From CANKJK01 sp040081715 (GTDB taxonomy: Bacteria; Acidobacteriota; Vicinamibacteria; Vicinamibacterales; UBA2999), in assembly GCA_040081715.1 (NCBI GenBank), contig JBEBFY010000001.1, positions 1-64,000 on the forward strand: 64,000 nucleotides of DNA, given 5' to 3'. Below the pieces are notes generated by a model that was given only the letters and a program-made list of their open reading frames with translations, was not told where the DNA came from and did no database searches. This document shows, piece after piece, positions 27,974-36,127 of this stretch. The translations under genes were made by a program, and so were the position numbers. Each line of letters begins with the position of its first letter. The stretch's first letter is position 1.

Positions 27974-28013
27974 CAGGGCTGGCCGCAAGGCCAGGCGCCT
28001 GGCCGGCCCTGGG
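27974..28013 (-). terminator. Nested GC-rich hairpins between lipoprotein gene and operon promoter
   Basis: Outer arms CCAGGGC and GCCCTGG enclose a TGGCC-GCAA-GGCCA tetraloop hairpin and an overlapping perfect palindrome, ggccaggcgcctggcc (27990-28005). The structure starts 14 bp after the lipoprotein stop and ends just before the -35 box. It lacks a T-tract, so it may be a Rho-assisted terminator or insulator rather than a canonical intrinsic terminator. Confidence 0.4.
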
Positions 28014-28026
28014 TCGGTGCAGATCC

Positions 28027-28593
28027 TCACGGGAGATCGATGACTTCTGTCGAACCGTCGGCCCGAAAGACCAGGCGCCGGTCTGGCCGCCCCCTCTCGC
28101 TCAAATCAAGCTCGACTGCCGCCAGTTCGCCGCCAGCGTAGCGCTCCCACTTGTCGATGCGCCCATCGTCGCTCACATCTTCCTCGACCCTTGCGATGAC
28201 GCCAGCCTCGTAGTACTCCCAGCGCGAGACCGTACCGTTGAACCGGGTGGCTTGTTCGGCTCGTAGTATCGGGTTGGGCGGACCGCCGCTCGGCGCTGCG
28301 CCAGCAGGGGATTCTCCTGCCGCGTAGTACTCCCAACGGTCGGTCTGGCCGTCGCCGTTGGTGTCGAGCTCAATCCGCTTGAACTGAGCACCCTGCATGT
28401 AGGCCCGGGCTTCAATAGACCCGGTATCACGCTCGACGGTCAACTGCTCGAGATAGCCAGTCTCCCGACTGTAACCAGCCTTGACCCTCCGGTCCGCGGC
28501 GGCCCGGTCGCCAGTGGCCGGCTGCTGGCACCCCCAGGCGGTGCCAACGACCAGAACAGTAAGAACTCCGGAGACTCCGGAAGAAATGCGCAT
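28027..28593 (-). CDS. Putative lipoprotein with repeated DG-x-x-D-x-WE-x-Y motifs
   Basis: The N-terminus MRISSGVSGVLTVLVVGTAWGCQQP is a lipoprotein-like signal with Cys22 as the likely lipidated residue, although the lipobox (TAWGC) is imperfect. The mature part repeats a short motif: DTNGDGQTDRWEYY, GTVSRWEYYEAG, DVSDDGRIDKWERY, then LSERGRPDRRLVFRADG. The spacing of Asp/Asn/Gly resembles calcium-binding or MORN-like repeats of surface proteins. No enzyme motif is seen. It is separated from the next gene by the hairpin and promoter, so it is probably its own transcript. Partner unknown. Confidence 0.7.
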   Translation of the reverse strand: MRISSGVSGVLTVLVVGTAWGCQQPATGDRAAADRRVKAGYSRETGYLEQLTVERDTGSIEARAYMQGAQFKRIELDTNGDGQTDRWEYYAAGESPAGAAPSGGPPNPILRAEQATRFNGTVSRWEYYEAGVIARVEEDVSDDGRIDKWERYAGGELAAVELDLSERGRPDRRLVFRADGSTEVIDLP

Positions 28594-28756
28594 AGAGCTT
28601 CGCCTTCTCAGTCACAGCCCGAGCGCGCTACGACCGACATGTGCCTGGCACCCGTCCCAGCCAGCTTGTGAGCACGAAAGCTCTGTAATCTTACTGCCTG
28701 CTGCAGATGTTCGGAATGGCCGGAATATCGTCTATCGTCGGTGTGCGAGGTGAGAC

Positions 28757-29710
28757 GTGCGGCATGTCCTGGTAACTGGTGGCGCGGGCTTCATTGGCAG
28801 CCATGTCGTGGACGCGCTGCTCGAGGGCGGATGGAGGGTCACTGTTCTCGACAACTTCGACCCTTTCTACAGCGAAGCGATCAAGGCCCAGAACATCGCC
28901 GGTCACGCGAGCGATACACGCTTCGCCCTGGTCCGAGGTGACGTGCGCGAACTGCCCCTGCTCGAGCGGACGCTTCCGGGCGGATACGATGCGATCGTTC
29001 ATCTGGCCGCCCTCGCGGGGGTCCGCCCTTCGATCGCCGACCCGCTGGGATACGCGGCGGTCAATGTACTCGGCACGCAGAATCTGCTGGAGCTCGCGCG
29101 GCGGTGGGGCGTTCCCAGATTCATCTTCGCCTCATCGAGCAGCGTGTACGGCGTCAATCCCGACGTGCCCTGGCGGGAAGAGAGCCAGGCGCTCCGCCCG
29201 ATTAGTCCCTATGCGGGCACGAAGGTCGCCGGAGAACTGCTGGGGCACGTGTACAGCCACCTCTACGGGATGACGTTTCTGGCGCTCCGTTTCTTCACGG
29301 TCTATGGCCCGCGTCAACGGCCCGATCTGGCGATTCACAGATTTGCCCGCATGATCCTGGCGGGGCAGGCGATCCCGGTATTCGGAGATGGGAGCACCCG
29401 GCGCGACTACACCTATGTCTCCGATATCGTGCGTGGAGTAACGGCGAGTCTGGACTACGACGGCTCCCGCTTCGAGGTGATCAATCTCGGCAACGACCGC
29501 ACCATCACGCTCGATGAGATGATCGCGGAGCTCGAGCGCGCACTCGGCGTCAAGGCGACGATCGAGCGGCTTCCACTGCAACCTGGGGACGTCCCCCAGA
29601 CGTGGGCGTCGATCGAGAAAGCGAGAACGCTCCTCGGCTACGAGCCGTCAACGCCGTTCGCAGTGGGGGTGCGGCGATTCGCGGAATGGCTGGCCGCTCC
29701 GGCCACGTGA
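28757..29710 (+). CDS. NAD-dependent nucleotide-sugar epimerase
   Basis: This extended short-chain dehydrogenase probably epimerises a UDP-sugar (for example UDP-glucuronate or UDP-glucose at C4) for polysaccharide synthesis. The NAD-binding motif TGGAGFIG spans residues 7-14, VTVLDNFDPFY follows, the catalytic serines are in FASSSSVYG, and Y152-x3-K156 lies in SPYAGTK. FTVYGPRQRPDLAIHRF and DGSTRRDYTYVSDI match UDP-glucuronate epimerases best. The start is GTG 28757 with GAGGTGAG upstream. At 317 residues it is family-sized. It is divergent from the polysaccharide cluster and probably supplies it. Confidence 0.9.
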   Translation: MRHVLVTGGAGFIGSHVVDALLEGGWRVTVLDNFDPFYSEAIKAQNIAGHASDTRFALVRGDVRELPLLERTLPGGYDAIVHLAALAGVRPSIADPLGYAAVNVLGTQNLLELARRWGVPRFIFASSSSVYGVNPDVPWREESQALRPISPYAGTKVAGELLGHVYSHLYGMTFLALRFFTVYGPRQRPDLAIHRFARMILAGQAIPVFGDGSTRRDYTYVSDIVRGVTASLDYDGSRFEVINLGNDRTITLDEMIAELERALGVKATIERLPLQPGDVPQTWASIEKARTLLGYEPSTPFAVGVRRFAEWLAAPAT

Positions 29711-29748
29711 GCCGCTGACAAAACAGTGAGATACAGGAGTGGTGGGAG

Positions 29749-31419
29749 ATGAAGACCGGACACAAGACGTGTTGGAGCCGGGAGGTGCGCATGGTGCTGG
29801 CGGCGGTCATGGCCGTGCAGCTCTCGGCAGGATGCTCGGGCCGCCCGAAGGCACCCGCCTACACGGGCACCTTCACCCGCGACGTGGATAACTTCAGGAC
29901 CGGCCTCAACCCGTTGGAATTCGCGCTGACCCCGGACACGGTGGACGCGAGTCACTTCGGTGCACTGTTTCGTTACGACCTCGATGGCGTGTCGGATGGC
30001 TCTCCGCTGTACGTCGCTGGGCTGGAGATCCCTGGCGCTGGCACCCACAACGTCCTGTTTGTGGCGACCGAGCACAACAGTGTCTATGCGTTCGATGCAG
30101 ACGGCACCCGGCGTACGCCCTTCTGGCAGCGCAGCTTCATCGACCCCGCGCGCGGGGTCACCACGGTTCCGCCAGAGGACACAGGAGCACCGTTGGACAT
30201 CTCGCCGGAAATCGGTATCACGGGCACCCCCGTGATCGACCCTGGCACACGCACGCTCTACGTGGTGGCCAAGACGAAAGAAGTCACCGGCAACACTGTC
30301 GCCTACCGGCATCGCCTGCATGCCTTGGACCTTGCCACCGGAGCGGAGAAGTTCGGAGGGCCGGTCATCATCCAGGCGAGCGTGCCCGGCACCGGTGTAG
30401 GTGCCGAGGACTGGCGGGTCCCCTTCCAGTCGCTGCGCGCAAACCAGCGTGCGGCACTGCTGCTCAGCAACGGCGTCGTGTATGTCCCATTTGGCAGCCA
30501 CGGGGACCAGCAGCCGTACCACGGATGGTTGATGGGCTACCGCGCCAACGACCTCACGCTGTCCATGGTGTTCAACAGCACGCCAAACGGCGAAGGCGGT
30601 GGCATCTGGCAGAGCGGCGATGGCGTCGCGACGGACGCGACGGGGAACCTCTTCTTCGTGACTGGCGACGGGACATTCGACGCACACACGGGCGGGCACA
30701 ACTACGGCAACACGGTCATCCAGTTGAGTCCGTCCGGTGCCGTGCTCGACTACTTCACCCCGCACATGCAGGCCGCCATGGACGCGGGCGACATCGACCT
30801 CGGATCCGTTGGCATAACCCTATTGCCCGATCAGCCGGGGTCCCACCCGCGCTTAGGCGTCGTCGCGGGCAAGAACGGCGCGGTCTACCTGCTTGACCGC
30901 GATGTGACCAGGATGGGTGGCTACAATCCGGCGGATGATTCCCATGCCGTTCAGACGCTCGTCGACGCCTTCCCGAACGGCACCTTCACCACCGGCAATT
31001 TCAAGGCGCCCGTCTACTGGAATCACACAATCTATTTCAGCGCCGATGCAGACCGCATCAAGAGCTATACCCTGACAGACGGGCGACTCTCAACCTCTCC
31101 GTCGTCGCGTTCCGCATTCATCGTCAACTATCCGGGGGCGACGATGAGCGTCTCGGCCAACGGCGCGACGAATGGCATCGTCTGGGTTCTGGAGCGCGTG
31201 GATCTCGACCCGCTTGGCAAGAGCGGCGTTCGCGGACCCGGTGTACTGCACGCGCTCGACGCCACGGATCTCTCGCGGGAGTTGTACAACAGCTCCACGT
31301 CTGGCCGCGAGCAGGACCGCCTCGATGGCGCGGCCAAATGGGCGGCGCCGCTCGTCGCCAATGGCAAGGTCTTCGTCGCGACGAATGCCCGCCTGACAGC
31401 CTTTGGCCGGATCCCATGA
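29749..31419 (+). CDS. PQQ-like beta-propeller lipoprotein
   Basis: A signal sequence ends LSAGC, a lipobox, so the protein is probably membrane anchored on the periplasmic side. The rest is a WD/PQQ-like propeller with blades such as VLFVATEHNSVYAFDADG, GTPVIDPGTRTLYVVAKT, RLHALDLATGAEKFGG and VVAGKNGAVYLLDRD. I see no heme motif and no clear PQQ-ligating set, so it may be a non-enzymatic scaffold or an oxidoreductase of unknown substrate. It overlaps no neighbour and precedes the c-heme/PHM fusion gene by 46 bp, likely in one transcript. Confidence 0.78.
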   Translation: MKTGHKTCWSREVRMVLAAVMAVQLSAGCSGRPKAPAYTGTFTRDVDNFRTGLNPLEFALTPDTVDASHFGALFRYDLDGVSDGSPLYVAGLEIPGAGTHNVLFVATEHNSVYAFDADGTRRTPFWQRSFIDPARGVTTVPPEDTGAPLDISPEIGITGTPVIDPGTRTLYVVAKTKEVTGNTVAYRHRLHALDLATGAEKFGGPVIIQASVPGTGVGAEDWRVPFQSLRANQRAALLLSNGVVYVPFGSHGDQQPYHGWLMGYRANDLTLSMVFNSTPNGEGGGIWQSGDGVATDATGNLFFVTGDGTFDAHTGGHNYGNTVIQLSPSGAVLDYFTPHMQAAMDAGDIDLGSVGITLLPDQPGSHPRLGVVAGKNGAVYLLDRDVTRMGGYNPADDSHAVQTLVDAFPNGTFTTGNFKAPVYWNHTIYFSADADRIKSYTLTDGRLSTSPSSRSAFIVNYPGATMSVSANGATNGIVWVLERVDLDPLGKSGVRGPGVLHALDATDLSRELYNSSTSGREQDRLDGAAKWAAPLVANGKVFVATNARLTAFGRIP

Positions 31420-31465
31420 AGGTGGGTTCGTTCGGCCACGCCGGGCAACCTCAAGATCTGCGTCC

Positions 31466-33802
31466 ATGATTGAGTCCCTTGCCTCCTGGACGCGTGTCTC
31501 CTGTGCGGCAGCCGGCACGCTGCTCGCAGCGGCGTGGTGGTCTGCGGCTGCTGCCTCCGCGGCGGCGGCGCCGGCGGTGGCCGGGCCGCCAGTCACGTTC
31601 ACCCGTGATATCGCCCCGATTCTCTTCACGCACTGCGCCGGCTGTCACAATCCCGGTGCCGCCGCTCCGTTCAGCCTGATCAGTTACGCGGACGCACGCG
31701 CCCGGGCGCGCCTGATCGCGGTGACCACCGCGCGGCGTGTGATGCCGCCCTGGCAGCCCCTGCCAGAGGGCCCCGCCTTCCAGGGCGCGCGTCGGCTCAC
31801 TGACGCGGAGATTCGCCTGCTTCAGCAGTGGGTGGACGATGGCATGCCCGAAGGTGACCGCCGTGATCTGCCCCCACCGCCCGCGGTCACGCACGGGTGG
31901 CAACTGGGCGAGCCGGATGTCGTGGTCGCGATGCCGGTGCCCTTCGATGTGCCGCCGGGCGGACCGGACTTCTTCCAGAACTTCGTGCTGCCGATTCCGG
32001 TCTCCGCGCGGCGCTATGTCCAGGCCGTGGAGTTCCGGCCGGGTAACGCGAAGGTCGTGCATCACGCCCGTCTCATGGTGGACGACACGGGCGAGTCTCG
32101 GCGGCACGACGCGGCCGAGCCACTGCCGGGCTTTCCCGGAATGGACACGCCGGGCGCGCGCTTTCCGGACGGCTACTTTCTCGGATGGGCGCCAGGCAAG
32201 GTGCCGAAGCGGGAGGCCACGGCATGGCCGCTCGCCCCTGGGACGGACCTCGTTGCGCAGGTACATCTACGACCCTCCGGCCGAGCCGAGCGCCTTCAGG
32301 TCTCGGTGGGGCTCTACTTCACGGACACGCCGCCCGCCTTCACGCCCGTGATGCTGCAGATGGGGGCGAGAACGCTCGATATCGCCCCGGGCGACCGGAG
32401 CTACGTCGTCGCCGATACGTATGTGCTGCCCGTGGACGCCAGGGCCGTGCGCATCGCCCCGCACGCCCACTATCTCGCCCGGGAGATGGTGTTGCGGGCC
32501 CTGCCGCCTGGCGGCGCACCCATCACGCTGCTTCATATTCCCGACTGGGACTTCAACTGGCAGGACGACTACGACTACGTGCAACCGGTCGTGCTGCCGG
32601 CGGGCACACGGCTGGAGATGCGGTTCACCTACGACAACTCGGCCGGAAACCCGCGCAATCCCACGACGCCTCCACGGCGCGTCCTGTTTGGGTCGCAGGC
32701 GACCGACGAGATGTGTGAGTTGCTGGTGCAACTCGTGCCGGACACGGCCTCGGACCTGCCGCGGCTGCAGGCCGACATCATGCGCAAGACACTCGCAATC
32801 GAAACCGCCGAAGTGGAGAAACAGTCCGCGGATCGACCTGGCGATGTGGAAATCCGCCTGTCGCTCGGCGCGATCTACATGCAGGCGGGGCGTTGGGACG
32901 ATGGCGCGCGTGAGTTCGAGACGGCGGCCAGGTTGGCGCCCAACCACCCGATGGCGAACTACAACGCGGGCCAGGTCGCGTTCACCAGACGCGACTACGA
33001 CGTGGCGCGGCTGCGGCTCGAGCGGGCGATCCAGCTTCGCCCGGAGCTGGTGGAGGCCCACGCGACCCTGGGGGTGATCCTGGAAATGCGCGGGGAGACC
33101 GCCGCGGCGATGGATCACTATCGATCCGTGCTCGCGATGCGTCCTGGTCATGTGCTGGCCGCGACGAATCTGGCCCGGGTGCTCGCGGGCCGCGGCTCCT
33201 GGAACGAGGCGGTCGCGATGCTTGAGCGCACGCTCCAGGAGCAGCCGCGCAACCCGGCGCTGCTGGATGCCCTGTCCGAGGCCAGCGTCGGCGCAGGCCG
33301 GCAGGAGCCGATCCTGGACCTTGACAGCAGGACCGTAACCTCCCAGGAGACCGGTGCGAAGGCGGTCGTCCTGCTCTTCGTCGCTACCGATTGCCCGATC
33401 TCGAACCGCTATGCGCCGGAGGTGCAGCGCCTGCACGAGCGGTTTGCGCCAGCCGGCGTGTCGTTCGTGACGGTGTATCCCAATCCCGCGGAGACCGAGG
33501 CCACGATCCGGCAGCACCTGCGCGACTATCACCTTCCACCGCGCGCGGCCCGCGATGCCAGGCACGTGCTGGTGGCACGGACCGGCGCCACCGTCACACC
33601 GGAAGCGGTCGTGTACGACGCACGTGGACGGATGGTCTATCGCGGCCGCATCGACGACCGGTACGCGAGCATTGGCGTCGAGCGGCCATCCCCCTCCCAA
33701 CACGACCTGCAGGATGTGCTGACGGCCCTCGTGGGAGGGCGTGCACCGGCCGTGCGCACGACAGACGCTGTCGGGTGTTTCATCGCCGATCTTGCGCAAT
33801 AA
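31466..33802 (+). CDS. Multidomain secreted protein: c-heme, PHM-like copper domain, TPRs, redoxin
   Basis: After a signal peptide the c-heme site CAGCH lies at about residues 57-61. A copper type II monooxygenase-like region follows: VVHHARLMV (about 199-200), PHAHYL (about 333-335) and DEMCEL (Met about 416). These match in order the CuH histidine pair, the CuM HxH and the CuM Met of peptidylglycine/dopamine monooxygenases. Three or four TPRs cover about 460-610. The C-terminal redoxin reads FVATDCPISNRYAPEVQRL with one cysteine (about 643), so it is not a CxxC thioredoxin. ATG 31466 is preferred to TTG 31403. The substrate is unknown. Confidence 0.82.
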   Translation: MIESLASWTRVSCAAAGTLLAAAWWSAAAASAAAAPAVAGPPVTFTRDIAPILFTHCAGCHNPGAAAPFSLISYADARARARLIAVTTARRVMPPWQPLPEGPAFQGARRLTDAEIRLLQQWVDDGMPEGDRRDLPPPPAVTHGWQLGEPDVVVAMPVPFDVPPGGPDFFQNFVLPIPVSARRYVQAVEFRPGNAKVVHHARLMVDDTGESRRHDAAEPLPGFPGMDTPGARFPDGYFLGWAPGKVPKREATAWPLAPGTDLVAQVHLRPSGRAERLQVSVGLYFTDTPPAFTPVMLQMGARTLDIAPGDRSYVVADTYVLPVDARAVRIAPHAHYLAREMVLRALPPGGAPITLLHIPDWDFNWQDDYDYVQPVVLPAGTRLEMRFTYDNSAGNPRNPTTPPRRVLFGSQATDEMCELLVQLVPDTASDLPRLQADIMRKTLAIETAEVEKQSADRPGDVEIRLSLGAIYMQAGRWDDGAREFETAARLAPNHPMANYNAGQVAFTRRDYDVARLRLERAIQLRPELVEAHATLGVILEMRGETAAAMDHYRSVLAMRPGHVLAATNLARVLAGRGSWNEAVAMLERTLQEQPRNPALLDALSEASVGAGRQEPILDLDSRTVTSQETGAKAVVLLFVATDCPISNRYAPEVQRLHERFAPAGVSFVTVYPNPAETEATIRQHLRDYHLPPRAARDARHVLVARTGATVTPEAVVYDARGRMVYRGRIDDRYASIGVERPSPSQHDLQDVLTALVGGRAPAVRTTDAVGCFIADLAQ

Positions 33803-33833
33803 GGACGCCCACAGCGGTTTTGTCACGGGCATC

Positions 33834-33880
33834 TACCTGATCGCAGGTATGAAACACGCCCATCTACCCTGATTGCGGTA
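33834..33880 (+). promoter_or_regulatory. Two 16-bp dyads upstream of a promoter
   Basis: Site 1 (33834-33849) is TACCTG-ATCG-CAGGTA, a perfect dyad. Site 2 (33865-33880) is TACC-CTGATTGC-GGTA. Each is preceded by ATC, and the 20-bp units starting at 33831 and 33862 are direct repeats 31 bp apart, about three helical turns. Site 2 ends at the first base of the -35 box. The TAC/GTA ends recall sites of NarL/FixJ/LuxR-type regulators, which is inference. Confidence 0.55.
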
Positions 33881-33911
33881 TTGACGTCTTACCGGGGACC
33901 TCTCCTACACT
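33881..33911 (+). promoter_or_regulatory. Predicted promoter of a small RNA
   Basis: TTGACG (33881-33886) and TACACT (33906-33911) are separated by 19 bp. Each box matches consensus well but the spacer is two bases too long. That would make it weak without help from a factor bound at the adjacent dyads. Predicted initiation is near 33918. Confidence 0.5.
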
Positions 33912-33917
33912 CCGGGG

Positions 33918-33979
33918 CAAGGCCTAGTCAGCCTTAAACCCTCTCCTCTTTGGGGCCCCTTCGGGGGCCCCATTTTTTT
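33918..33979 (+). ncRNA. Predicted small RNA with hairpin, CU-rich linker and terminator
   Basis: The predicted transcript of about 62 nt folds into AAGGC-N7-GCCTT (33919-33935). A single-stranded linker containing ccctctcctcttt (33939-33951) follows, then the terminator hairpin. The linker is complementary to Shine-Dalgarno-like GAGGAG sequences, as in trans-acting small RNAs that block ribosome binding. No ORF of note is present. It could instead be the end of the upstream mRNA; the private promoter and dyads argue for an independent RNA. Confidence 0.5.
33952..33979 (+). terminator. Intrinsic terminator
   Basis: An 8-bp perfect stem ggggcccc / ggggcccc with a TTCG tetraloop is followed by A and seven T. 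It is a textbook Rho-independent terminator on the plus strand. It ends the small RNA and any read-through from the fusion gene at 33802. Confidence 0.9.
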
Positions 33980-34003
33980 ATTGCAGGGCGCCGGCCGCCG
34001 GGC

Positions 34004-34963
34004 TCAGACGTGGTTGCGGAGCATCAGCTCGCGCGGGTGCGGATCCAGATACACTTGCCCGGCCAGGTACCGCACGTCATAGAGCCGGACGAAGTGGCGG
34101 ATAAGCGTCACCGGCACCACGAGGGGGATCTGGCCGAGGCGGTAGTCCGTAATCGTCTGCGCCAGTTCGGCACGCGACGCTGGGTCGAGCTGCTCGGAAA
34201 AGTACCCCAGCATGTGCTGAAGCACATTGGCGTGGCGGCGGGCCGTGGCCATCACGCGCAGCGCCTCCATGAAGGCCGCCGTGTAGCGGGTGCGCAGCGT
34301 CTCGCGGTCCATCCCCTTCGCCTGCGCCACCAGCCGCCCGATCGCCTGGTAGGCCTGCGGTGAGTGGGCCATCAGGACGAGCTTCTGCTTCGTGTGAAAG
34401 GCCACGAGATCGCCCACGGTCCAGCGCGGTGCGAACAGGTCCCGGACTCGCCGGTACGCGAAGACCCGCTCGATGAAGTTCTCCCGCAGCCGAGGGTCCG
34501 AGAGGCGCCCTTCCTCCTCCACCGGCAGATTCGGGAAGGCATCCATCAGGGCCCCGGTGAACATGCCGCGACCGTGGCGCCCTGCCGGGCCGGTCGTGCC
34601 TGGAGGCCCGTAGACTTTCACGCGCACCATCCCGCAACTGGGGGAATCCTTCTTGACCACGAAGCCGCAGAGGTCCTCGGCCGCCAGTTCACGCACGCGG
34701 CGCGCCGTCCAGCCCTTCATGGCCGCGGTGTGATCCATCCCGGTGCGGACGGTCAGCAGGCGCAGCCGCCCGTCGTCCTCGACAAGCCGGATGGACTCCC
34801 TCGGCGTGCCCATGCCGGCCTCGACCTCCGGGCACACCTTCACCCAGTCGACAAACGGACCCATCGTGTCGATGAGAAAGGGGTCCCGCTTGTGCCCGCC
34901 GTCGAACCGCACCTGATCGCCCAGCAGGCAGGCCGAGATGCCGACGCGAATTGGAAGAGCCAC
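34004..34963 (-). CDS. DUF523 and DUF1722 domain protein (YbgA-like)
   Basis: The N-terminal DUF523 domain reads VGISACLLGDQVRFDGGHKRD, VCPEVEAGMGTPRESIRL and GFVVKKDSPSCGMVRVKVY, with conserved cysteines that in related thiouracil desulfidases bind an iron-sulfur cluster. The C-terminal DUF1722 part has FIERVFAYRRVRDLF, FHTKQKLVLMAHSPQAYQAIGRLVA and HANVLQHMLGYF. GTG 34963 has AGGA at good spacing; GTG 34978 is the alternative. Its physiological role is not established; a link to sulfur or nucleobase metabolism is only suggested by the DUF523 family. It converges on the terminator. Confidence 0.85.
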   Translation of the reverse strand: MALPIRVGISACLLGDQVRFDGGHKRDPFLIDTMGPFVDWVKVCPEVEAGMGTPRESIRLVEDDGRLRLLTVRTGMDHTAAMKGWTARRVRELAAEDLCGFVVKKDSPSCGMVRVKVYGPPGTTGPAGRHGRGMFTGALMDAFPNLPVEEEGRLSDPRLRENFIERVFAYRRVRDLFAPRWTVGDLVAFHTKQKLVLMAHSPQAYQAIGRLVAQAKGMDRETLRTRYTAAFMEALRVMATARRHANVLQHMLGYFSEQLDPASRAELAQTITDYRLGQIPLVVPVTLIRHFVRLYDVRYLAGQVYLDPHPRELMLRNHV

Positions 34964-35038
34964 GCCCCATCCTGTCACACGCCGGCGCGGCAGCGGACAG
35001 GCGGCACGGGTGCCGTGCGCCGCTTCACGCGCGAGTAG

Positions 35039-35428
35039 TCAGGGCGTGGCCCCGCGGGGCGGGTCCGGTTCGGGGTCCTGATCACGCTTCCGGCTCGCCA
35101 GTTCCTGCAGGCCCGCTCGAAGGCCGGCCCCGATCGCGGAGGCCTGGTGATACACGCCTTCCACCAGATCCATGGCGACTCGCACGCCCTTGGTCGCCCT
35201 GTCGACCTCGAAGCCGACCATGTTGAGGATCTCCTGCGCGCCCTTCGCCGCACGTTCCACCTCGAGACCGGCCCGTTCGGTGCGGGCGGCAATGAGGTGA
35301 AGGTCGTCCATCAGCCGCGACACCCGGCGGCTCGCCCAGAAGGCGCCCGCGAGGATCAAGAGAAACTGAACCACTGCTATCACCGCGATGACCGCCAGGA
35401 TGACATTCGTGGTGCCAAGGTTCTGCAT
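35039..35428 (-). CDS. Single-pass membrane protein with amphipathic tail
   Basis: The product starts MQNLGTTNVILAVIAVIAVVQFLLILAGAFWA, one N-terminal transmembrane helix. A long Ala/Glu/Arg/Val-rich helical region follows (LHLIAARTERAGLEVERAAKGAQEI, then GFEVDRATKGVRVAMDLVEG), like DUF948 or YtxH-type envelope proteins. No catalytic motif is seen. The start choice removes a long unlikely leader. The YtxH gene on the other strand nearby suggests a shared envelope-stress role, which is inference. Confidence 0.65.
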   Translation of the reverse strand: MQNLGTTNVILAVIAVIAVVQFLLILAGAFWASRRVSRLMDDLHLIAARTERAGLEVERAAKGAQEILNMVGFEVDRATKGVRVAMDLVEGVYHQASAIGAGLRAGLQELASRKRDQDPEPDPPRGATP

Positions 35429-35672
35429 GGTGCGTGACGCCCCTTCCTGGTCCACATGATACGGGAGCAACCCGTATGCCACGGGCGGAGTAACTTCTCC
35501 GTCAACTATTCCCGGACGACACACCGGAATGGGGCGAAATTCCCCCCGCCCAGGCGGGAAGGTCCCCGGTGCCCTCGCGTGAGCAAGGGCGCCAGCTTGG
35601 CACGCGCCGTGCTGGCTCCAGTATGAGCAGGAGGCCGAATCGCATCGGCCACTGAACGATCAGGGGGTAGAC

Positions 35673-36050
35673 ATGAGAGACCACGACACGCAGGGATTCG
35701 AGACGCCACGCCGGGGCACCTACACGCCCCTGTGGTTCATGGCGGGTGCCTTCGTCGGCGCGGCTGCGGCGTTGCTCCTTGCGCCCACCAGCGGCCGTGA
35801 GACGCGCGCCTACGTCGGCCGCCGCAGCCGCGAGGCTGCGGAGGGACTCCGCGAGCGCGGCCGTGAGACAGCCGACGGCTTCCGTGAGCGCGGCCGCGAG
35901 GCCATGCACGAGGCGGCCGACTGCGGCCGGCAACTCTGGCAGGAGCACGGTGAGCCGATTGTGTCGGCCATGAAGCAGGAGTACGAGCATGTCGCTGGCA
36001 GGAACACTGGGCCAAAGGCCAATGGTTCCGTGGCCGGCCCCACTGCGTAG
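35673..36050 (+). CDS. YtxH-domain protein
   Basis: A short N-terminus leads into PLWFMAGAFVGAAAALLLAPTSGRETRAYVG, the hydrophobic helix and LLAPxSGRETR signature of YtxH-like stress proteins. The rest repeats a helical unit (REAAEGLRERGRETADGFRERGREAM) and is probably an amphipathic or coiled helix. ATG 35673 follows a GGGGG tract. Members of this family are often induced by envelope or general stress; the exact role is unknown. Confidence 0.8.
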   Translation: MRDHDTQGFETPRRGTYTPLWFMAGAFVGAAAALLLAPTSGRETRAYVGRRSREAAEGLRERGRETADGFRERGREAMHEAADCGRQLWQEHGEPIVSAMKQEYEHVAGRNTGPKANGSVAGPTA

Positions 36051-36127
36051 CTACTTGTTGCCAGGCCGGTTCGGTCCCTGGGGGAGCGTGGCGATGCGAT
36101 AGAGCGTGGTGCCACACCATTCCGCGG

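Noticed and set aside
32267..33832. 521-codon minus-strand frame over the PHM/TPR/redoxin gene
   Set aside because: It is antisense to conserved domains and has no recognisable motif or ribosome site.
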